Shown piece by piece: positions 1 through 5,553 of a stretch of 7,634 nucleotides of DNA (positions within the stretch are counted from its first letter, which is position 1; every line of letters starts with the position of its first letter). This DNA comes from an uncultured Eubacterium sp. (lineage in GTDB: Bacteria > Bacillota > Clostridia > Lachnospirales > Lachnospiraceae): the NCBI GenBank assembly GCA_900551945.1, contig URYE01000098.1, positions 1-7,634 of the forward strand, read 5' to 3'. A program made the translations under genes and the position numbers. Under the pieces are notes generated by a model. It saw nothing but the letters and a program-made list of their open reading frames with translations. It did no database searches and was not told the DNA's origin.

Positions 1-705
1 AGCTACAGCCGTGACCGTAACTTATGGCATATCAGCCATGAAGGTCTTGAACTTGAAGACCCATCTAATGAACCTAACTACAAGCATTTACTTGTTCTTG
101 GAAACACTCCAGAAGAAGCACCAGACGAACCAGAATACGTTACAATGACATTTGAAAAGGGTGTTCCAAAGTCAGTTAATGGCAAGGAAATGAAAGTTTC
201 TGATATTATCAGAGAATTAAACAGACTCGGTGGCAAGCATGGTATTGGTATCGTTGATATCGTTGAAAATCGTGTTGTTGGTATGAAATCTCGTGGTGTT
301 TATGAAACTCCTGGCGGAACTATTCTTTATGAAGCTCATCAGCAGCTTGAAGAATTAATTCTTGACAGAGATACTACTGCTATGAAGATTAACATGGCTA
401 ATAAGTTCGCTCAGATAATTTATGAAGGAAAGTGGGAAACTCCACTTCGTGAAGCTGTTCAGGCATTTATCGAAAAGACTCAGGAATATGTAACTGGTGA
501 AGTTAAGTTTAAGCTTTACAAGGGTAACATTATTAAGGCTGGAACTACATCTCCATATTCTCTTTACAATGAATCAATCGCTTCATTTACAACAGGTGAC
601 CTTTATGACCACCATGATGCTGAAGGATTTATTAATCTCTTTGGACTTTCACTTAGAGTTCGTGCTATGAAGCATAATGAACTTGAAAATAAGAATAATA
701 AATAA
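1..705 (+). CDS. argG: Argininosuccinate synthase, C-terminal part (5' end outside window)
   Basis: This enzyme joins citrulline and aspartate with ATP to make argininosuccinate, the penultimate step of arginine synthesis in the cytosol. Frame 1 is open from the first base to the TAA at 703-705. It gives 234 residues of a family usually about 400 long, so roughly the first 170, including the ATP-binding P-loop, lie outside. The fragment opens with the conserved SRDRNLWHISHEG block. The stretch VENRVVGMKSRGVYETPGG follows at about residues 88-106. Its Glu (about 89) and Tyr (about 101) correspond, as I recall the family alignment, to citrulline-contacting residues. The C-terminus has the oligomerisation region with the TSPYSLYNESIASF block. 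The ATG at 145 is internal and not a start. The gene converges on the iron transporter operon, and a hairpin follows 27 nt after the stop. Identification is secure. Confidence 0.97.
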   Translation, partial: SYSRDRNLWHISHEGLELEDPSNEPNYKHLLVLGNTPEEAPDEPEYVTMTFEKGVPKSVNGKEMKVSDIIRELNRLGGKHGIGIVDIVENRVVGMKSRGVYETPGGTILYEAHQQLEELILDRDTTAMKINMANKFAQIIYEGKWETPLREAVQAFIEKTQEYVTGEVKFKLYKGNIIKAGTTSPYSLYNESIASFTTGDLYDHHDAEGFINLFGLSLRVRAMKHNELENKNNK

Positions 706-723
706 TTTTTGATAAATAATTAT

Positions 724-846
724 TTACAGACAAAAGCAGGTAGAAAATCCCCTACCTGCTTTTATCTTACCTATACTTTTCTTTACAACTATTTTATCTA
801 ATGTTTGAACTGAATTGCCATCATAATAGCCTTGTAAAGCAAACAT
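724..846 (-). pseudogene. Truncated antitoxin-like gene start (40 codons)
   Basis: On the minus strand an ATG at 846-844 is preceded by AGAGGGTG with good ribosome-binding spacing. It reads MFALQGYYDGNSVQTLDKIV, then a short basic run, and ends at TAA 724-726. The opening resembles, from memory, the N-terminus of small antitoxin proteins of type II toxin-antitoxin modules in Clostridia and Bacilli, which start with a GYYDG-like motif and continue with a KVIITVLDE-like strand. That continuation is missing. After about residue 23 the frame runs through the argG terminator and ends on its far side, so the last 17 codons look like chance reading. No toxin gene follows. The likely reading is a remnant left by a deletion next to argG. 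It could also be a real short protein, and the family call comes only from the first 20 residues. Confidence 0.45.
732..763 (+). terminator. Hairpin terminator after argG
   Basis: A perfect 11-bp stem (733-743 with 752-762, core GCAGGTAG/CTACCTGC) closes an 8-nt loop. It begins 27 nt after the argG stop. The U-run on the plus strand is short (TTTTA), so termination may be moderate. No minus-strand gene except the short remnant ORF ends here, so argG is the natural user. Confidence 0.7.
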
Positions 847-871
847 TAAAACACCCTCTTTCCAAAATATA

Positions 872-916
872 AATAAACTTTATCATTTTTTATATTTCAA
901 TTATACATTGAAATAT
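872..916 (-). promoter_or_regulatory. Inverted repeat overlapping a possible promoter of the remnant gene
   Basis: A perfect 10-bp inverted repeat (892-901 and 907-916, ATATTTCAAT/ATTGAAATAT) has a 5-nt spacer. On the minus strand its near arm supplies TTGAAA (900-895). Seventeen bases further on is a weak -10-like TTTATT (877-872), followed by the ribosome binding site of the short ORF starting at 846. An operator overlapping the -35 is what a self-regulating antitoxin gene would have. The base composition is AT-rich, so a chance palindrome is possible. Confidence 0.35.
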
Positions 917-944
917 TACTTATATAAACTGTATTTTATATAGC

Positions 945-978
945 AAAAATCTGGTATTAATGAATTATCAATACCAGA
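945..978 (-). terminator. Terminator of the iron-siderophore transporter operon
   Basis: Read on the minus strand, TCTGGTATT pairs with AATACCAGA (9 bp, 978-970 with 958-950) around an 11-nt loop. It is followed directly by five T residues (949-945). It begins 26 nt after the stop of the binding-protein gene, the last gene of the operon. This is a standard intrinsic terminator layout. Confidence 0.8.
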
Positions 979-1004
979 CTTTTAAAAATTTTCTATTTTA
1001 TTAA

Positions 1005-1994
1005 TTATTTTAATCCAGTTTCAAGGTCTTGTAACATAATATCAAGTGCTTGTATTCCACCTTCTGCTGTATACCATACATTTGGGTGTTCAAGGTATAC
1101 TATATGATTGTTCTTATACGCATCAGTTGACATTACAAGGTCATTTTCCATAATTTCCTTCGCTGTCTTTGCTCCTGATGTTGCAATCGCACTATCTCTA
1201 TCCATTACAAATATATAATCAGGATTTTGGCTTACTACTGTTTCAAATGATGACTCATTTCCATGTGTAGATGTTGAACTTGCAGCTGTAAGATTGTTAA
1301 AGCCTATCTCTCGACCTATAATTGAACATCTTCCATCATTCCCTAAAAGATTAAAACTTCCACTTGTAGTCATTCCAACAAGTGCTGTCTTTGACTGTGC
1401 AAAATTCTTTAAATTATTAATTCTTTCTGTAAAGTTAGCCAATTTTGAGCCAACTTCACTTTCAAGACCAAATATAGATGCTATTGTTTTTGCATTTTTA
1501 GATACACTTTCTACAAGTCCAATTTCTGTATCAGTTGAAAGATATACAACTGGTGCTATTTCACTTAACTTATCATAACTATTTGAAAGTCGTCCACCTA
1601 TAAATATAATATCTGGTTCACATTCCATTACGGCTTCAAAATCAGCTTCTTTTATTGTTCCAAGACTTTTAATTGATGTGTTATCTGAATATTTCTTAAG
1701 ATAGTCAATACTTGTTGATGCCATACCTACAACACGTTCACCAACTCCAAGACTATCAATAATATCAAGAGATGCAAAGTCTAGAATTGCAATTCTTTTA
1801 GGGTTATATGGAACTTCTAAATCAACTTCTTCTTTTGAACCATTAAGGGATTTAATTGTAACACTTGTCTTTTCTTGTTGTGTGCTAGTATTTTCAGTTG
1901 TTGTCTGTTCGCTATTATTTGACGAACTACTTCCACAAGCAATAAGACCTACAGCCATTATTGCCGCAATAAATGTTAATAATAATTTTTTCAT
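1005..1994 (-). CDS. yclQ: Ferric-siderophore ABC transporter, substrate-binding lipoprotein (YclQ/CeuE/FatB type)
   Basis: This is the extracellular receptor that captures an iron chelate and delivers it to the two permeases encoded upstream. Residues 1-19 form a lipoprotein signal peptide: MKKLLL, a hydrophobic core, and lipobox LIAC with Cys20 as the lipid-anchored residue. A Ser/Asn/Gln/Thr-rich linker follows to about residue 40. After that comes a class III periplasmic-binding-type domain (Peripla_BP_2 family), opening with VPYNPKRIAILDFASLDIID. The length of 329 aa is normal for the family. The ATG at 1994 has GGAG eight bases upstream, and the gap to the ATPase stop is 19 bp. It is last in the operon and is followed by a terminator at 945-978. 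The family is clear. The ligand (catecholate, carboxylate or petrobactin-like siderophore) cannot be read from sequence. The symbol is given by resemblance to Bacillus YclQ. Confidence 0.9.
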   Translation of the reverse strand: MKKLLLTFIAAIMAVGLIACGSSSSNNSEQTTTENTSTQQEKTSVTIKSLNGSKEEVDLEVPYNPKRIAILDFASLDIIDSLGVGERVVGMASTSIDYLKKYSDNTSIKSLGTIKEADFEAVMECEPDIIFIGGRLSNSYDKLSEIAPVVYLSTDTEIGLVESVSKNAKTIASIFGLESEVGSKLANFTERINNLKNFAQSKTALVGMTTSGSFNLLGNDGRCSIIGREIGFNNLTAASSTSTHGNESSFETVVSQNPDYIFVMDRDSAIATSGAKTAKEIMENDLVMSTDAYKNNHIVYLEHPNVWYTAEGGIQALDIMLQDLETGLK

Positions 1995-2013
1995 TTTAGG
2001 CTCTCCTTCTGTT

Positions 2014-2766
2014 TTAATAATATATTGATAATGGTTTCCCTTTTATCCTCATAATTTCAAATTCAACATCATATATAGCTGATAAATTTTCTTTTGTTAT
2101 AACTTCATCTACAGTTCCAAAACTTGCTATTTTACCATTTTTAAATGCACATATATAATCTGAATAAACGGCTGCATAATTTATATCATGTAATACAACA
2201 ATAACTGTTTTTCCAAGTTCATCACAAAGTTTTCTTATTGTTTTCATAAGTTTGCCAGCATGATATATATCAAGATTATTAGTAGGTTCATCAAGAAGAA
2301 CATATTCTGTATCTTGAGCTATTACCATAGCTATGTATGCTCTTTGTCTTTGCCCACCTGAAAGCTCATCTATAAAACGTTCTCTAAATTCATCAAGCTC
2401 CATATAACTTATTGCTTCATCTATCTTTGCTTTATCTATTTCGTTTATTCTACCACCTGAATGTGGAAATCTTCCAAACGCCACAAGTTCTTCTACTGTA
2501 AGTTTCATTTGAACATTATTACTTTGAGTAAGTATAGCGAGATGTTTTGCAAGTTCTTTACTTTCCCATTTTGATAATGCTTTTCCTTCAAACGATACAA
2601 TACCTGTATCAGCAGCTATAAGTCTTGAAATAATACTCATTACTGTTGATTTTCCTGCACCATTCGGGCCAATAAGAGAAGTTACTTTACCTTTTGGAAT
2701 GTCAAATGAAACATCATTTACAACAGTTTTACCATCATATTTTTTTACAAGCTTTTCTATCTTCAT
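2014..2766 (-). CDS. yclP: Ferric-siderophore ABC transporter, ATP-binding protein (YclP/CeuD type)
   Basis: This is the cytoplasmic ATPase that powers the importer. With the start at ATG 2766 it has 250 residues, normal for FecE/FepC-type ATPases. The motifs are complete: Walker A GPNGAGKS (33-40), Q-loop Gln81, the GRFPH segment typical of iron-chelate ATPases (98-102), signature LSGGQ (135-139), Walker B ending in Asp159-Glu160, and H-loop His193. Nothing essential is missing, so it should be active. A longer reading from a GTG at 2772 would put the ribosome binding site only 2 nt from the start, whereas the ATG has 8 nt, so the ATG is preferred. The gene lies 21 bp after the second permease and 19 bp before the binding protein, consistent with one transcript. 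The symbol follows the four-gene order and similarity to the Bacillus Ycl system. Confidence 0.93.
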   Translation of the reverse strand: MKIEKLVKKYDGKTVVNDVSFDIPKGKVTSLIGPNGAGKSTVMSIISRLIAADTGIVSFEGKALSKWESKELAKHLAILTQSNNVQMKLTVEELVAFGRFPHSGGRINEIDKAKIDEAISYMELDEFRERFIDELSGGQRQRAYIAMVIAQDTEYVLLDEPTNNLDIYHAGKLMKTIRKLCDELGKTVIVVLHDINYAAVYSDYICAFKNGKIASFGTVDEVITKENLSAIYDVEFEIMRIKGKPLSIYY

Positions 2767-2774
2767 AACCACTT

Positions 2775-2779
2775 CTCCT
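2775..2779 (-). promoter_or_regulatory. Ribosome binding site setting the start of the ATPase gene
   Basis: AGGAG on the minus strand, within GGAAAGGAGAA. It is 8 nt from the ATG at 2766 and only 2 nt from the GTG at 2772, so it supports the ATG. Confidence 0.8.
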
Positions 2780-2787
2780 TTCCAATA

Positions 2788-3765
2788 TTATGCTTTCTTT
2801 CCAGCAAAAATAAGATATAAAAAGTATATACCACCAACTACTGTAATAAATACACTTATAGGCACTGAATAAACAAATACTCTCTCCACAACAAACTGAC
2901 CACCAATTAATGCAACAACTCCAATAAATGCTGAACCTAGTATAAGCTGTGAGTGTCTATAAGTCTTTAAAAGTTGTCTTGAAATATTTGCTATTATAAG
3001 TCCTAAAAATGATATCGGTCCTACCATAGCTGTTGCAACTGCTATACAAAGTGTAACTAAAAGAAGTAATTTTCTTATACATCTATCGTAATCTACACCT
3101 AAATTAATTGCTTGTTCTTTACCAAGTGTTATTACATTTAATAAAGCAAGTTCTTTTCTAAATATGAGAATTATAAGTGCAAGTACAAGTACAGAAAATA
3201 TAATTATTTCAGAATTAATATTTGTAAAACTCGCCACAAGTGATGCAAGAAGTGTATCGTATTCATTAGGGTCCATTATTCTTGTCAATGTACTTTGTAT
3301 ACTTGAAAATAATGATGTCATAACTGTTCCCACTAACAATACATAAAGTACATTATAGCCTGTCATTTTAAACAACCAACTATAAACCACAGTTGCTATA
3401 ACTCCCATAAGCACAAGGTCAATAAGAAAGCTAAGATTTGAATTAGTAAATATAACACTCCCTGAACCAAGCACAAATACAACTGACGTATGTATAAGTG
3501 TATACAATGAATTCATACCAAGCAGACAAGGTGTTACTATTGTATTATTAATTACCGATTGAAATACTATTGTTGCCCCACCGATTGCAAATGCTGTTAT
3601 AATCATTGCTAATACTTTAGGTATTCTAAGTTTCATAGCATATCTTAGTAATTTTTCATTGTGAAACTTTACACCGACAAATAAAAATGCTAATGTTACA
3701 ACAATCATCATTACAGCAAGCATTGTCAGCTTTAAAACATTTGCTTTGTATGCTTTACTATTCAT
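2788..3765 (-). CDS. yclO: Ferric-siderophore ABC transporter, permease (YclO/CeuC/FatC type)
   Basis: This is the second membrane subunit of the importer, a FecCD-family permease expected to pair with the neighbouring permease as a heterodimer. It has 325 residues with many hydrophobic segments from about residue 10 to the C-terminus. The block LGKEQAINLGVDYD at about residues 219-232 lies in the cytoplasmic loop that contacts the ATPase in this family. It is followed by VGPISFLGLIIANISR and GGQFVVERVF, which are characteristic of the YclO/FatC branch, as is the DPNEYDT segment near residue 165. The ATG at 3765 has AAAGGA 8 nt upstream. The gap to the first permease is 52 bp and to the ATPase 21 bp. 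The family call is secure. The symbol is by resemblance and gene order. Confidence 0.92.
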   Translation of the reverse strand: MNSKAYKANVLKLTMLAVMMIVVTLAFLFVGVKFHNEKLLRYAMKLRIPKVLAMIITAFAIGGATIVFQSVINNTIVTPCLLGMNSLYTLIHTSVVFVLGSGSVIFTNSNLSFLIDLVLMGVIATVVYSWLFKMTGYNVLYVLLVGTVMTSLFSSIQSTLTRIMDPNEYDTLLASLVASFTNINSEIIIFSVLVLALIILIFRKELALLNVITLGKEQAINLGVDYDRCIRKLLLLVTLCIAVATAMVGPISFLGLIIANISRQLLKTYRHSQLILGSAFIGVVALIGGQFVVERVFVYSVPISVFITVVGGIYFLYLIFAGKKA

Positions 3766-3817
3766 AAATAAAATCCTTTCGTTTTTTATAGGCGGAATAT
3801 AATATCAATTTCCTTAA

Positions 3818-4834
3818 TTAAGCAACATCAAAATGCTGTTTTAAAAGTTCTTTAATATTAACTGCTTTTCTTCCATATCTTAATCTGTATAAAAGCATTA
3901 CTATAAATATAATACTTCCAAGAATACCTACTATTAATTCAATTGGAAGTTCGTATGGCATAATAACAATACGTCCTATCATGTCACACACAAGTACAAA
4001 TATTGCTCCAAATAATGCAGTATCAATAAGTGTTCCTCTAATCTTATCACCTTTGAACATTGCTACTATATTAGGAACGATAAGTCCTATGTATGAGATT
4101 GAACCTACCACAACTACTATTGAAGCTGTAATCATTGCTGCTATTGTAAGTCCCATAAATAATATTGCATTATATGACACTCCAAGATTTTTTGAAAAAT
4201 CTTTTCCCATTCCAACAATATTAAAATGATTAGCAAAGATAAATGCTATAATTATAAGCGGTACTACCATGTACACTATCTCATAACGCCCTTTAAGTAC
4301 CATTGAAAAATGTCCCACAAGCCATGTAGAAAGTGCCTGTGTCATTTCATATTTGTATGCTAAAAAATTGGTAATTCCTCCAATTACATTTCCAAACATA
4401 ATACCAACTAATGGCACCATAACAACATCTTTATAATGGACTTTTTGTATAAACCACACGAATATCCAAGTTCCAAGTACTGCAAATACAAACGCAAAAC
4501 CTGCTCTTTGCCACAATGTTGAATTAGGCATAAAAAGAAGTGCTAGAAGTATACCAAATTGAGCTGATGAAATAGTCGCACCTGTTGTCGGTGATACAAA
4601 TTTATTCATACAAAGCTGCTGCATTATAAGCCCTGCCACACTCATTCCCATACCCGTACAAAGTATTGCAAGTAAACGTGGAAGTCTTGATGTTATAAAT
4701 ATCATTAATGCTTGTGAATTACCATTTAGTATATCATTAATACTCACATCTATAACACCTACAAAAAGTGAAATTATAGACAGTGCTATAAGAATTGCAC
4801 CCAAAATAATCTCCAATTTATATTTTTTTATCAT
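3818..4834 (-). CDS. yclN: Ferric-siderophore ABC transporter, permease (YclN/CeuB/FatD type)
   Basis: This is the first gene of the importer operon and the first membrane subunit, a FecCD-family permease of 338 residues. The stretch SRLPRLLAILCTGMGMSVAG at about residues 49-68 and the following QQLCMNKFVSPTTGAT are hallmarks of the YclN/FatD branch, in which the usual NPLA-type motif becomes NKFVSPTT. The ATPase-contacting loop reads MGKDFSKNLGVSYN at about 209-222, followed by SISYIGLIVPNIV. The C-terminus is a short basic, soluble tail. The ATG at 4834 has an upstream GAAAGG. The promoter sits only 45-74 bp upstream of the start codon, and the HxlR-type regulator gene ends 143 bp upstream on the same strand. 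The order permease, permease, ATPase, binding protein matches Bacillus yclNOPQ. Confidence 0.92.
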   Translation of the reverse strand: MIKKYKLEIILGAILIALSIISLFVGVIDVSINDILNGNSQALMIFITSRLPRLLAILCTGMGMSVAGLIMQQLCMNKFVSPTTGATISSAQFGILLALLFMPNSTLWQRAGFAFVFAVLGTWIFVWFIQKVHYKDVVMVPLVGIMFGNVIGGITNFLAYKYEMTQALSTWLVGHFSMVLKGRYEIVYMVVPLIIIAFIFANHFNIVGMGKDFSKNLGVSYNAILFMGLTIAAMITASIVVVVGSISYIGLIVPNIVAMFKGDKIRGTLIDTALFGAIFVLVCDMIGRIVIMPYELPIELIVGILGSIIFIVMLLYRLRYGRKAVNIKELLKQHFDVA

Positions 4835-4857
4835 GTTAGTTTCGCCTTTCTTGTATT

Positions 4858-4871
4858 AGTTATATCTAACT
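4858..4871. promoter_or_regulatory. Inverted repeat at the predicted transcription start of the iron operon
   Basis: AGTTA-TATC-TAACT is a perfect 5-4-5 inverted repeat lying just downstream of the -10 box, over the expected first transcribed bases. A repressor bound here would block initiation or escape. Short arms and AT-richness leave chance as an alternative. It does not resemble the Fur consensus. Confidence 0.35.
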
Positions 4872-4878
4872 GCAAGTG

Positions 4879-4908
4879 ATTATATAACACAAGTTTTGTA
4901 AATGTCTA
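4879..4908 (-). promoter_or_regulatory. Promoter of the iron-siderophore transporter operon
   Basis: On the minus strand, TAGACA (4908-4903, 5 of 6 to TTGACA) is followed after 18 bp by a perfect TATAAT (4884-4879). Transcription would start near 4872, leaving a leader of about 38 nt before the first permease gene. It is the best sigma-A-type promoter in the window and separates the importer operon from the regulator gene upstream. Confidence 0.7.
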
Positions 4909-4909
4909 T

Positions 4910-4929
4910 AACTTACTTTTATGTAAGTT
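4910..4929. promoter_or_regulatory. 20-bp palindrome next to the -35 box, candidate operator
   Basis: AACTTAC and GTAAGTT form perfect 7-bp arms around a 6-nt spacer, ending one base from the -35 box of the iron operon. No T-run follows on either strand at the stem edge, so it is unlikely to be a terminator of the regulator gene. A dyad of this size fits a dimeric winged-helix protein. The HxlR-type regulator encoded 49 bp upstream is the first candidate, and a metalloregulator is the alternative. Confidence 0.5.
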
Positions 4930-4977
4930 TATTTTTAACTTTATTATTATTTTAGTACACATTTAAAATTTACTTTC

Positions 4978-5349
4978 TTAATTAATATCGTTGCATATTT
5001 TAATTTTATTTTTTGTAGCATATGTTACTGCAAATTGTTGCAAATCAAGCACTAGTGGTTCTAACGCCTTATAATCTGAATTTATTTCATATACAACTAT
5101 TTTTGGTGGCTCTTCTTTTAACACTTTACGAATTATAAGCCCACTTGCTTCTAATTCTTTTAATTGCGACATCAACACTTTAGCCGAGATATCATTAATA
5201 CTTTTTTCAAGCATCGAAAATCTATTATCTCCATTAATAATATGTGATACTATCCTTAACTTCCATTTTCCGCCAATCAAATCATCAATCATATTAAACG
5301 GGCAAGTATAACTTAATTTTATTTTTGAATATTTGTTTTGATTTTCCAT
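4978..5349 (-). CDS. HxlR-family winged-helix transcriptional regulator
   Basis: A small dimeric DNA-binding protein of the HxlR (MarR-like) family, 123 residues with the start at ATG 5349. The family signature is present: TCPF at 15-18 with conserved Cys16, then IGGKWK at 25-30. The recognition-helix region spans about 54-72 (ISAKVLMSQLKELEASGLI), and the wing spans about 74-87, containing KEEPPK. Some family members (YodB, HypR) sense thiol stress through the cysteine in this position. A second cysteine, Cys119, is near the C-terminus. The longer reading from a TTG at 5382 is rejected because GGAG lies 5 nt before the ATG and the added residues match nothing in the family. The gene is on the same strand as the iron operon and directly upstream of it, so control of that operon is plausible but inferred. 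The signal is unknown. Confidence 0.9.
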   Translation of the reverse strand: MENQNKYSKIKLSYTCPFNMIDDLIGGKWKLRIVSHIINGDNRFSMLEKSINDISAKVLMSQLKELEASGLIIRKVLKEEPPKIVVYEINSDYKALEPLVLDLQQFAVTYATKNKIKICNDIN

Positions 5350-5354
5350 AAGCA

Positions 5355-5358
5355 CTCC
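5355..5358 (-). promoter_or_regulatory. Ribosome binding site setting the start of the HxlR-type gene
   Basis: GGAG on the minus strand, within TGGAGTG, 5 nt before the ATG at 5349. It lies inside the longer TTG-initiated reading, which has no comparable site. Confidence 0.65.
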
Positions 5359-5380
5359 ATTACACTTTCTTAAATTGCGC

Positions 5381-5443
5381 AAAAAAAGACAGCAAGAAGC
5401 CTGACTCAGTCGGATTTACGCCTGTCAGCAACTCACTGTCTTT
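5381..5443 (-). terminator. Structured terminator hairpin just upstream of the HxlR-type gene; possible attenuator
   Basis: On the minus strand AAAGACAG (5443-5436) pairs with CTGTCTTT (5392-5385), and a run of seven T residues spans 5387-5381. The 43-nt interior is GC-richer than its surroundings and can itself fold: CTGAC (5428-5424) with GTCAG (5405-5401), or alternatively CCGAC with GTCAGG containing one bulge. A second GACAG (5426-5422) could compete for the distal CTGTC. The T-run ends 31 nt before the regulator's ATG and 110 nt after the symporter's stop. It may end the symporter transcript, or act as a conditional terminator in the regulator's leader. I do not recognise it as a known riboswitch class. 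Confidence 0.65.
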
Positions 5444-5497
5444 ATTATGCAAAATTTTATTATTTTTATTCTTTTATTTAATATTTTTAGTATGGAA

Positions 5498-5526
5498 AGT
5501 CTATCACAATAATTTTGTAAAATCAA
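5498..5526 (-). promoter_or_regulatory. Possible promoter of the HxlR-type gene
   Basis: On the minus strand TTGATT (5526-5521), a 17-bp spacer and TAGACT (5503-5498) with an upstream TG form a moderate sigma-A match with an extended -10. Transcription from here would pass through the hairpin at 5381-5443 before reaching the gene, giving a leader of about 140 nt. The region is AT-rich, so the call is tentative. Confidence 0.35.
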
Positions 5527-5553
5527 TTATTAATAATGATATTTTTTATCATT

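Noticed and set aside
1294..1578. Plus-strand frame opposite the binding-protein gene (similar frames at 3164-3346, 3981-4229 and 6350-6559)
   Set aside because: Antisense shadows of well-identified genes, with no plausible ribosome binding site or family resemblance.
2767..2772. GTG start adding two residues to the ATPase
   Set aside because: The AGGAG would be only 2 nt from the GTG, against 8 nt for the ATG at 2766.
4949..4969. ATTTTA/TAAAAT dyad downstream of the HxlR-type gene
   Set aside because: Six A/T-only pairs without a U-run; expected by chance in such AT-rich DNA and too weak for a terminator.
4835..4977. Fur box at the iron operon promoter
   Set aside because: The region was inspected for the GATAATGATAATCATTATC-type consensus. 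TTATATAATCA around the -10 is only a weak partial match, so no Fur site is claimed.
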